NCBI GenBank assembly: GCA_040954595.2
Contig: CM082583.2
Location: 496,001 to 560,000, forward strand
Direction: 5' to 3'
DNA: 64,000 nucleotides
Source: Balanoglossus misakiensis
Lineage: Eukaryota > Hemichordata
The position numbers and the translations under genes were made by a program. Shown here one piece after another: positions 36,494 through 45,873 of this stretch. The notes beneath the pieces are model-generated. The model searched no databases and was not told where the DNA came from. It was given only the letters and a program-made list of their open reading frames with translations. Within the stretch, counting starts at the first letter, position 1. Each line of letters starts with the position of its first letter.

Positions 36494-39400
36494 TTAAATT
36501 ACCTCTTTCACTAGCATCATTTCTGGTAGATATTCTACGAAAAGGAAGTCAGCCTCAGCTGTGGCATGGTATTCATGCTGACACTGAAAATCAACACAGT
36601 TGGGAGGATCGAAACATTGCAGAAAAAATCTGCAAGGAAGATCTTCTGAATCAACTGTACCGCAAATCCAATCAAAGACATCCTGCAAAGCAAATAGATT
36701 CTTTTATGTTTACAATTATAATGCTAGAATATGATGATTAATCCAAACCTTGGTTTCTTTATTTTGGTATGACTGCAGTTACACTCAGAAATGCCTTACA
36801 TTGTAAGGCTGCAACGGACTGTATTTGAACAGTGAACATGAAACACACAATTTACACTTGATGGCCCATATCTTGACTTACTTTGAGTGTATCTAGGTCT
36901 CTGAATGGCCTTTCCAGGACCTCATCGTTCACCATGATGCAGATTTGTCTTTTCCTTTCGTTAATCAAGGGCAATCTTATATTTTCGGCTCTGGCCTGTG
37001 CTGCCTGTAAAGAAATAAACACATTGAGTGTCATAACCTGAGCAGACAATTCACTGACTAACCGGTTCCTAGGGAAGAGATTGCCTTGCCTAACGTGAAA
37101 TAGGTATGTGGATGAGAAAGTACAAAACAAACATTTAGTAGAATGCACCTCTGAGCTTTAAATTTTTAGACATTGGACCTAAAAATTAACAATTTATCAA
37201 AAACTATCCTATAAATGTAAAAATGAAGAATTTATCAAAAACTACAAAGACAATCAACACGTTTCAATCCAGTATTAACATCATTGCCCAAACTGTCACT
37301 TTGGTGTAGGAGTATAACCAATCCAGTCAAATGTATGACTCAGAATCAAAATTCGACTAAACTTACATCTTTCCTCTGCAATTTCCTTTGAGCTTGTTTC
37401 TCTCTTTCCTGTAACGTTAATATTGATACCATTTAATACCTTAGACTAATCAATATCCCCCAGGGGCGGCCTAAACATCACATGTGAAAGCCCCATTTGT
37501 TTAAGAGTCATTCCATAATCTTTCAACACCTTTGCAAATACCAGTCAGAGTTATTTTCCATCATATCTGCTCTGACTGTCCCCATATTTCCTCATGCAGC
37601 AGTAAAACCTGTCTAATCTTGAAACCTATCTATATTGAACACATGTTCCTGTCCCTTTGACATGGAACCACATGTTAAAAGAACCCCTATAAACCAGACA
37701 CCTTTGCAAATGGAATAATTTCTTCAGTCACTTTGGTGTTCAGTTTCGACAGGTTTTACTGTAGCAGAATAGACATTTTGCCAATAAATACAATTGGTAT
37801 TGACTAGAAGTGCCTGATCATTCGAATATTTATTCGGAGAACCTGCTCCATCATTTATAGTAGTTAATTAAGGTGGCATTGCATGAAAAGTTGTGATTTT
37901 TGCCAAATTTTACTTTTTTACATAAATCGGTAGGCCTAACACTGACCCACAACCTGACTAATACGTCTTGGCGGAAATGGTGCATAATCACCCCAAAATA
38001 GCACTTTTCTGAATGAGTTCACAGCTTAACAAATAGGTGTCAACAATGCAAATAGCCGTTTTTCTCAGTTTGCATTTTCGCTGCTCTTGACAACTTCGGA
38101 CTAAAATAGCTTCGCCCTGCGTCGGCCGAATTTGCTCAAATTTTGACAGGGAATTGTGTATGACCCATCCAACAAAACGCTAGTTTTGTTTGTCGATAAA
38201 GTGTCCCTGGCGGGAATAAACTCTGATTCAATACAACTCACCGTGAATTTGATCAAATTTTCTGAAAATCTAACTTTTAAACGCTGTTACTCCTCAATGG
38301 AAGCAGATAACGCAAAACAAAATTAGCGTTTTTTTGCACGTGTACTCTAGTTTTGAATGACATATTAAGATGCATGATGCATGGTCAACTGTTTTACCTA
38401 TTTTAAATTTCATGACATAATATCAAAAAATGGTTTTTTTCACCCAAAATCGCCACCATTTCCGGGGATCAATAATATTTGCAACTCAAACAAAAGTTCA
38501 AAATCTCAGCTTCCAGAATATATATGGTTTATGGGGGTTTTAACTTTTTCTTTGATGAGAAATAGGCCTCTGAAAAAGTCTCGACGGTTTCATGCAGTGC
38601 CACCTTAATCATGTCTAACCTGTTCTGAATTCAATGCCTGTTCAGCAGTACATTCTTTCATGGATTCCTCACATGAAGCTGCCACCTCCTCCACCACTGT
38701 TATGTCAACAGAATTTTCAACCGCAATCACTTCTACATCTTCATTGACACCATCACAGGACACAGGATCACAGGACACAGGATCACAGAACACTAACTTT
38801 TCATTGTCAGTACCCTATAACAGAAAATAAAAAAATGAAATATCTATCTGGCTGTAATTATGATTTTGTAAAATGTTGCTGTTTTGTGCTTAAACTATAT
38901 TTTTTGTTCCCCATAAATTTTGTTGAAATGTCAAGATTTCAATTCATCGCCAGTAGATACTGTATGCCACACTGTATTACAAACCATGACATCACTGGCA
39001 GACTAAATTTCACATGTTAAAATATTCATGCCATTATACCTTGACCATTTCTTGTTCTTGTTCAGGTTCCTCTTGCTGCTCGAACTCTTTGTCTTGCAGT
39101 TGCAGCTTCTTTTGAACAAAGGATGCTTTCAAAGAATGTTTTGCTGTGGAATACAAAAAAAAAATACACAATACAGAAATGCCCTGAAAATTGATAAGCA
39201 CATCAGCATAGCTCACATATGCATAAAGAAACTGTTAATTATTTACTACTGAGTTTTAGTCCATACTAAAATCATTTCTCAATGTTGACTATACAAAGAC
39301 CAGATGTTCTCGTAGGAGGATCCTTAAACCTTTGGCAATGAAACTACAAACCATAGTTCTAACCTGGGACTACACATAACAAAAGGACAGATTTACTCTG

Positions 39401-41669
39401 GAAAATAGGTCATTAAAGGGACAATGTCTCTCTCTTGCTGCCCCTTTTCCATTAATTATGTTTGATACAAGACACCGTTTATGTTATTATATGTGTGGAT
39501 ATATAGTGAATCAACGTTCAACCACACACACCTTCCATTCGGCTTGAAGACATGAGTGAAAAAAAATCGCCAAAATGAATAATATTCCTCTACCATTTTT
39601 TCATTTGGGGCGAGTTTTTATTCTCATATCATCATACAAGTGAAATGGAAGTTGTGTGTGGTCGAATGTTGATTCGCTGTATGTCTACATGTAAAAACAT
39701 AGCAACATAGCAATAAGCACATCTGCTCTGGATGCCAAGATATGGAAAAGTAGGTCAAAGGTCACCTGAGGTCATGCAAAATTTGGGCATAAAATTTTGA
39801 CCCTATACTGGTCCATGTTCAACAAAAACCAAACCTATAGCCCTATTGGTTAGCCTGGAATTAGGTATGCACATAATTAATGAGATATGCAAGTGTCACA
39901 GGTGACCCCCAATTTTGGCTTTTCAATTTTAGTCCCAACCCTCCAAACGCGAAGTCTCTACCTGCTCTGGATGCCAAGATATGATAAAGTAGGTCAAAGG
40001 TCACCTGAGGTCATGCAAAATTTGGGCAAGAAATTTTGACCTTATACTGGTCCATGTTCAATAAAAACCAAACCTAAAGCCTTATTGGTTAGCCTGGAAT
40101 TAGGTATGCACATAATTAATGTGTTAAGCAGGTGTTACAGGTGAGCCCAAAAATTTGCCTTTTATTTTGGCCCCATTGTGCTCACTGACCAATAGACAGT
40201 CACTGTACAGGACTATTGCACAGACCAGAACTCCACAATAAGACGTGGACATAGCTTAACCATAGAGGTATAAGTAAAGGTATAAATTTAATAAAAAGAC
40301 TAAAAAATTCATAAAAAATAAAACATCCATGATATTAACTTAACACTTACAGGTCGATGTGAGGTTGACATAAGGTACATGCATACCAATTTTTAAAGCA
40401 ATCTGAGCAGTAGTTGTTGACTTTCAGAGTTTTGATAAATTTCACATTTTACTGGCTAATTTGCATATTTTTGGGCCTGGCAACTTCGTTTGGACAAACT
40501 CCCATCTACAGCCCTGCCTGCATCTGCACACCAAATATCAAGGTGATACGCGCAGCGGTTTTCAAGTTTTTGATGTGGACGGACATACAGACATACATAC
40601 ATACATCCATACAGACACAACCCATCCCATAAGGTCCCATGGTATATAGGCCTATACCAATGGGACCTAATAACACAAACAATATCTTGTATCAAACATA
40701 ATTAATGTAAAAAAGCAGCAAGAAGCAGAGAGAGACTTTGCCTTAAGGGGTCACTGATAGACAAGGCTGAAACTTTTTTAGTGCAACCTTTGAGTCAGAT
40801 AATCAAGTTAATCAAGTATAATGCACCTGTGCACTTACACAATCAAAGTGGTGGAACTTGGAGGTAGCATTGTTGGAATAAAAGTGCCCATACTTGGGCC
40901 ATTGTCACATGACCAGACAGGTACCACTATCCTGCAATTTTGCAAATACATGTCTAAAATGGCATTTGTTGAATTTGTTATGTTCATGCCAGGCTTTGCA
41001 TAATTGCATGATAGCATGAATATACCAACCATAAAGTCCACCATGCCAATGATACCCACTGGATAATGGGGTCTGCCCAGTCATGTGACAATGACAGAAA
41101 TGGCGCTTTTCTTCCAACAAAACAAGTTCTGCCACTTCTATTTTTGTCTGTTTTTGTTTAAAAAGCAGCAAGTGAATAATAAAAAACTACCATGACTTTT
41201 TAACCTGGATAATCCAACACAAAACGGGCACAAAGAAAAAAAACAACCTTTCAATTTATCCAGTTAAATACTTGACACAACTTGTGACAATGTAAATAGA
41301 CATGATTTACTCACTCTGCCCAACTGCAAACATGAAGACTGGCAACTTGTCTGTCTTCGCCTTCATACTTTTGTATTTTGCCTTCAGGTCTTTTAATTGG
41401 AAATTCATTGGGTCCTTCATCCTTATGAACACTCCTATGTCATTCATCTCATAAGGTACAAAATCCACGTCGATGAAGTGTGCCGATACACTCTGGGCCC
41501 AGTGCATGGCATTTGAGCCACTGTCCACGGTAATGGCCACCTGACTTTTTCTGCCGACAGCTGATGGTAGTACTGCCCCCATTTTCTTTAGAACTCCTTT
41601 ACTGTCTTTTGTCAGTGGTGTAACATTTAACACCTGAATGAAAATGTTACAAAATAGGGTAAACATCAA
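36494..41669 (-). CDS. Minus-strand gene or gene 3' half ending in a UBX-like domain
   Basis: Exons in transcript order: 41633-41315, 39143-39040, 38814-38620, 37408-37367, 37004-36882, 36682-36494 (stop). All introns are GT-AG and every phase agrees, giving 323 residues. The first block (VLNVTPLTKDSKG... to ...LPVFMFAVGQ) is unrecognised. Next come a Glu/Gln-rich stretch (EFEQQEEPEQEQE), an acidic block with a duplicated CDPVS, and a basic helix (EREKQAQRKLQRKD). The C-terminus is UBX/ubiquitin-like: ICIMVNDEVLERPFRDLDTLK joined in frame to DVFDWICGTVDSEDLPCRFF. UBX domains typically bind p97-type ATPases, so a link to ubiquitin-dependent turnover is inference. The reading frame could begin at a Met at 41669 or continue from the BTB exons upstream (42088-43026); I could not find a phased join. 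It converges on the integrase gene, stops 611 bp apart. Confidence 0.7.
37600..37763. repeat. Inverted-repeat element
   Basis: CAGTAAAACCTGTCT at the left end is inverted as GACAGGTTTTACTG at the right. It lies within an intron of the minus-strand gene; a diverged relative lies at 15933-16095. Confidence 0.7.
37869..38607. repeat. 740 bp inverted-repeat element in an intron
   Basis: Terminal repeats TAAGGTGGCATTGCATGAAA and TTTCATGCAGTGCCACCTTA are inverted with one mismatch. The interior has no supported ORF. Its right end lies 13 bp from the donor of the 38814-38620 exon. Confidence 0.75.
39506..39677. repeat. Nested inverted-repeat element
   Basis: GTGAATCAACGTTCAACCAC is inverted, with few mismatches, as GTGGTCGAATGTTGATTCGC at the right end. 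About 170 bp, no ORF, lying inside the larger element at 39415-40746. Confidence 0.65.
39724..40200. repeat. Tandem duplication, 239 bp period
   Basis: Two direct copies start TGCTCTGGATGCCAAGATATG at 39724 and 39963. Each contains a perfect direct repeat AGGTCAAAGGTCA (39752-39764 and 39991-40003) and ends near a GGTATGCACATAATTAATG block. Confidence 0.8.
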
Positions 41670-42087
41670 AATTTTAATAAATGTATGTAAAATGGCATGA
41701 ATATAAACTTAAATTTTCATAAAATCAGGAAATAACTAACAAGGAAAAGACTTGTACATTGCATGGATATGAAGAAAACATGTGTTATAACTCCTAGCAA
41801 TTACGTATAATGCTTAAAGGCTGAACTGTACATAACCTTGGTCTATACTTTCCTGTGTATGTATACTCTACACTTCTATTCTATTCCCTAAAGCATGATG
41901 AAATTACCAGTGTCTAGAATGTTTACCTTGTCTGTAAATTAGATGATGAGAAATTAAATACATGTACTGGGCAATTCATCATGCTATTGGGTGTAGAATG
42001 GAAAGAAAACAAAAGTGTAGACAAAATACAAAAAGGTTAGTGGTGGGGGGGGGGACTAAAACATGCCATTGGCAGCTCACGAGTCAG

Positions 42088-43026
42088 TCAATGGCCAGTC
42101 AGTGTTTGCCTGTTGATCTGTGTGTGAGCATGGACACTTTCATCTGTATTTCCAAACACATAAACACCTAGCAGTGAGACAGGAACATCCACTGAAAAGG
42201 AAATCCTGTCACCCTCAAATTGGTTTCCTTTCCATGTGTTTGGATTTTTTTCATTGATGAAACGCCGCGCCACAATGGCATTATTTGGAACCACATTTCT
42301 TGTGATTACATCCACATAACCAGGAACAGGAAAATTGCATCCAGGATGTCGAACTGCTTTTAATATCTGGAAGATGGGGAAGAAATGGCTCAAAACAAAA
42401 GGGGGCATCCATATCATTGCCATTGACACCCTGAAGTTTCCTTTCCACCCATAAAAACAATGCATTCAAAAGTGTGTCTTCCTTTACCGAAAGCGTCTGA
42501 CGCTGAATTATTTTTACAACTATGCTTTCAGGAAGTTGAAGAAAATCTTCCAAAACTTGCTCAGAATTAAACAGTTTAACACCATTCTGATCAATTATTG
42601 ACAGACAGTGTTCAAAAGTACTATCTAACTGGTATTTCTGACAAAATACAAGGTCTCTAATACTGCGGGAAGTTACAATGTTGGAAATTAAAAATGATTC
42701 ACATTTCTCTTTTAAAGAATTTATCATGTAAAAGTTACATATCTCCACATAATCTTCAACATTTTCACTTGTAATATTTAACTTTTCAAAATAAAAATCA
42801 TCAATGACATTTTGCATGAGTAAGGGATCAAAGTCAGAACAATCAATGGTTTTGTCGTTGGCCCATTCCGAATGCAAACGGGCGGCAAACACATCCGAAA
42901 AAAGACACAACACCAATGAATGGGCCCTTCTCGTCTGACCATCTCTGAAGCGAAGGATGACATCATTTGCTACAGTGTCTTGGTTTCTATATGAAGTTTG
43001 CAATTTTTGGGCCAGTAACATGATGT
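42088..43026 (-). pseudogene. BTB-BACK protein with PHR-like segment, apparent 2-base frameshift
   Basis: The acceptor CTTGCAG precedes 43026 and the ATG is at 43021-43019. Residues about 20-115 form a BTB/POZ domain (DVILRFRDGQTRRAHSLVL, then FSDVFAARL, then YVEICNFYMINSLKEKCESF). A BACK domain follows (HCLSIIDQNGVKLFNSE; LQLPESIVVKIIQR; LLNALFLWVERK). The frame then breaks near 42370. ILKAVRHPGCNF continues in another frame, with a PHR-like piece (WKGNQFEGDRISFSVDVPVS, then LLGVYVFGNT), to a stop at 42088. Reading LPDILKAVRHPG would need two extra bases there; a 63 bp intron with GT-AG ends exists but its phases do not match. By family, BTB-BACK proteins are often Cullin-3 adaptors. This fits the UBX-like exons further along the same strand, perhaps in one gene. 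Confidence 0.7.
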
Positions 43027-43191
43027 CTGCAAGTGTAACAAAGGTATAACACCAGTATTGTATCAGTTTAGTTGTATATCGACACAAACTGAATAGCTCA
43101 GGGCCTAACTGTATCCTAATTATATTGGAAAATATCTGAATTGTTAGATTGTTCATTTTATCAGTTTATTACCATTTTGGTAGGAAATTCT

Positions 43192-44371
43192 AATTGTTCT
43201 CAAAAATTGCACAGACAAGTATTACATATACAACAGGCTTATTGCATCAAAACTAGAAAAACAAATAAACATGGAAACAAATTGGGTTATATTTGTCCCA
43301 GACAGAAATCTATGAACGGTTATGAAATCTGGCGACTTCTTGATGAAGTTTCTTTTAATTTCTGTAGTAAACTTAACTGTCAAAAGTTGTTTATTTTATC
43401 ATACCTTATTCAAATGTGAAATATCATAGTCGAAATTGGGGCATTATAGTGAAAAAATGTAAAATTACAGTTTATAAATTGGTTGGTAAATCGGAATAAA
43501 TCATGTAAATTTACATGAATGTCATTAGAAAGAAAAGTCAAAGTTCAAATAAAGAGTTCAATCAAATTCATGGAGATTCCATGACAGTGTATATCATCTG
43601 TTACATTTCTTTTTGTTCTTTTCTAAATTATGTTGAACTCTCTTTTTTTCAGCTTTTCAACATATTCCAGTGCATTATTATGACACAGTTGCGTTTTGAC
43701 TGTTGCTGAAAAAGGTCTGCAGACTTGTTCCTAAATTTACCACTTTAGGTGCAAACATTATACATGAAAACAAGAACACCACATCTAATTGAAATGCAGG
43801 TGTCCATAGAAACCAACCAATAATGTAATCAACCCATGTTTTTTCAGCTGTGTCACTATCAGTTTCACTATCTGTAGGCTCATAAAACAAACAGCTATGG
43901 ACTCCCAACAGGAACCCAACTTGGGTTAACATTTGAACAGTAAAAAATGACCTATACCTCCCTGAACTGACTATTTTCTGTTCCCAAACTAAATTCCTGA
44001 ACAAAATTTCTTGTCCGTTTACAAATTGCAGCCACTTTTCCAAGGAGTACCAGTTAGATTTCCACACAGCCAGCCAGCGAACTCTGACCCTCACCCAAAA
44101 TGGACATTCAGTTAACTTCGTGCGAGCGCCATATTAGCATATCAATAGCAATCATTTCAAGTTGAGAACTTTCTCTGTGGATGATCGGCTGAAATACGTA
44201 AACTAACCAGAGAATTTGTTCACGAAAAGAGTTTAGGAAACAGTAAATTAAAAAAGATAACACAGACGAGACAGTGGATTCGCAGGAAACTAGCGGAAAA
44301 GACTAGCAAACGAACATAACTGTTCTTACCTTCACTACAACTTCGCTCCACAAGTTCTGTTTGCAGTGGTG
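43192..44371. repeat. Local tandem duplication, copy 1
   Basis: It begins AATTGTTCTCAAAAATTGCA and ends with CTTCGCTCCACAAGTTCTG and GTGGTGA. Copy 2 follows directly at 44372. Copy 1 contains about 300 bp (43443-43749) that copy 2 lacks. ORFs on the minus strand are present in both copies but carry no recognised domain. Confidence 0.85.
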
Positions 44372-45254
44372 AATTGTTCTCAAAAATTGCACAGACAAGT
44401 ATTACATATACAACAGGCTTATCGCATCAATACTAGAAAAACAAAAAACATGGAAACAAATTGGGTTATATTTGTCCCAGACAGGAATCTATGAACGGTT
44501 ATGAAATCTGGCGACTTCTATGACTTGATGAAGTTTCTTTTAATTTAATTTCTGTAGTAAACTTAACTGTCAAAATTTGTTTATTTTATCATACCTTATT
44601 CAAGTGTGAAATATCATAGTCGAAATTGGGGCAAACATTATACATGAAAACAAGAACATCACATCTAATTGAAATGCAGGTGTCCATAGAAACCAACCAA
44701 TAATGTGATCAACCCATGTTTTTTTCAGCTGTGTCACTATCAGTTTCACTATCTGTAGGCTCATAAAACAAACAGCTATGGACTCCCAACAGGAACCCAA
44801 CTTGGGTTAACATTTGAACAGTAAAAAATGACCTATACCTCCCTGAACTGACTATTTTCTGTTCCCAAAGTAAATTCCTGAACAAAATTTTTTGTCGGTT
44901 TACAAATTGCAGCCACTTTTCCAAGGAGTACCAGTAAGATTTCCACACAGCCAGCCAGCGAACTCTGACCCTCACCCAAAATGGACATTCAGTTAACTTC
45001 GTGCGAGCGCCATATTAGCATATCAATAGCAATCATTTCAAGTTGAGAACTTTCTCTGTGGATGATCGGCTGAAATACGTAAACTAACCAGAGAATTTTT
45101 CACGGAAAGAGTTTAGGAAACAGTTATTTAAAAAAAGATAACACAGACGAGACAGTGAATTCGCAGGAAACTAGCGGAAAAGACTTGACAAACGAACATA
45201 ACTTTTCTTACCTTCACTACAACTTCGCTCCACAAGTTCTGTTTGCAGTGGTGA
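44372..45254. repeat. Local tandem duplication, copy 2
   Basis: Shorter copy of 43192-44371, with scattered substitutions and a ~300 bp deletion. It ends next to the right minisatellite, so it borders the promoter side of the minus-strand gene. Confidence 0.85.
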
Positions 45255-45257
45255 CTG
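45212..45257 (-). other. Candidate first exon of the BTB gene (duplicated)
   Basis: On the minus strand, a short ATG-containing segment starting ATGCGCAGTCACC is followed by GTAGTGAAG and a donor GTAAGA at 45211-45206. The same segment and donor recur in copy 1 of the duplication (low edge 44330). The reading from this ATG does not join in phase to the BTB exon, so it is probably a non-coding leader. Confidence 0.4.
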
Positions 45258-45277
45258 CGCATGCTCAGAAAATCAGA

Positions 45278-45665
45278 GAAAACGCCGATGCGAGAAAACT
45301 CTTTAGCTGAAACGCCAATGCGCATGTGTAGAATGCCGGCGCGACAAAACTCTCCAGAAACGCCGATGCGAGAAAACTCTTTAGCTGAAACGCCAATGCG
45401 CATGTGTAGAATGCCGGCGCGACAAAACTCTCCAGAAACGCCGATGCGAGAAAACTCTTTAGCTGAAACGCCAATGCGCATGTGTAGAATGCCGGTGCGA
45501 CAAAACTCTCCAGAAACGCCGATGCGAGAAAACTCTTTAGCTGAAACGCCAATGCGCATGTGTAGAATGCCGGTGCGACAAAACTCTCCAGAAACGCCGA
45601 TGCGAGAAAACTCTAGCTGAAACGCCAATGCGACAACTCTGTAGAAACGCCGATGCGAGAACTCA
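45278..45665. repeat. Right subterminal minisatellite
   Basis: About five copies of a 78 bp compound repeat (GAAACGCCGATGCGAGAAAA, then CTTTAGCTGAAACGCCAATG, then TGTAGAATGCCGG[CT]GCGAC), inverted relative to the left array. There are more full compound units here than on the left. Confidence 0.9.
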
Positions 45666-45867
45666 TCAAATCACCGGTTGTGATTTTGTCGGCGCCGGTA
45701 GAATGAGTAAAGGTGTCGGCAAAAATTTGGTTGTTACCGGCATTTTAGATTACGGCGTCGGCACCCAATGTGCGTCATATTTTCAGCATATGCGTTCCTA
45801 TCATTTGTCTATGGACTTTACCCATGTATTGAGAGAAGTTGTCGGGGGTCCCCAACGGCTTTCCATA
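45666..45867. repeat. Right terminal inverted repeat
   Basis: Inverted match to 13080-13282, ending CGGCTTTCCATA, followed directly by the second GTCTGT. It contains the same spaced GTCGGC motifs (near 45688, 45715 and 45747). Confidence 0.9.
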
Positions 45868-45873
45868 GTCTGT
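45868..45873. repeat. Target-site duplication, right (GTCTGT)
   Basis: Second copy of the hexamer at 13074-13079. The satellite resumes immediately with CATGGTGTGCCGGGG. Confidence 0.85.

Larger units (their letters stand above)
39415..40746. repeat. 1.3 kb non-autonomous inverted-repeat element
   Basis: The ends (39415-39472 and about 40688-40746) are inverted copies sharing TTAATTATGTTTGATACAAG and GTCTCTCTC...TTGCTGC. It contains a nested inverted-repeat element, a tandem duplication of 239 bp, and a short ACATAC microsatellite (40580-40617). No transposase ORF. It sits in the intron between the 41315 and 39143 exon edges. Confidence 0.7.
13080..45867. mobile_element. Giant TIR DNA transposon-like element, 32,788 bp
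   Basis: Both ends read TATGGAAAGCCGTTGGGG inward and match for about 200 bp with roughly one mismatch, followed inside by related minisatellites. The 6 bp duplication GTCTGT flanks it. Removing 13080-45867 plus one hexamer leaves a satellite unit of about 1,888 bp, matching neighbouring units of 1,892 and 1,895 bp. Inside are an integrase-like gene on plus and BTB/UBX-type exons on minus, converging near 36 kb. A 6 bp duplication fits rve-type integrases (Polinton/Maverick integrases also give 6 bp). However, no polymerase B, capsid, ATPase or protease was seen and the termini do not begin AG, so it is not a recognisable Polinton. That the encoded integrase moves the element is inference. 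Confidence 0.85.

Noticed and set aside
43678-44975. Minus-strand ORFs (138 and 88 residues, WLAVWKSNWYSLEKW type) as a small gene pair
   Set aside because: They lie in the local duplication, are interrupted differently in each copy and join to no exon; treated as non-coding.
13080-45867. Assignment of the giant element as Polinton/Maverick
   Set aside because: The integrase core and 6 bp duplication fit, but no DNA polymerase B, capsid, ATPase or protease sequence is visible and termini start TATGG rather than AG.
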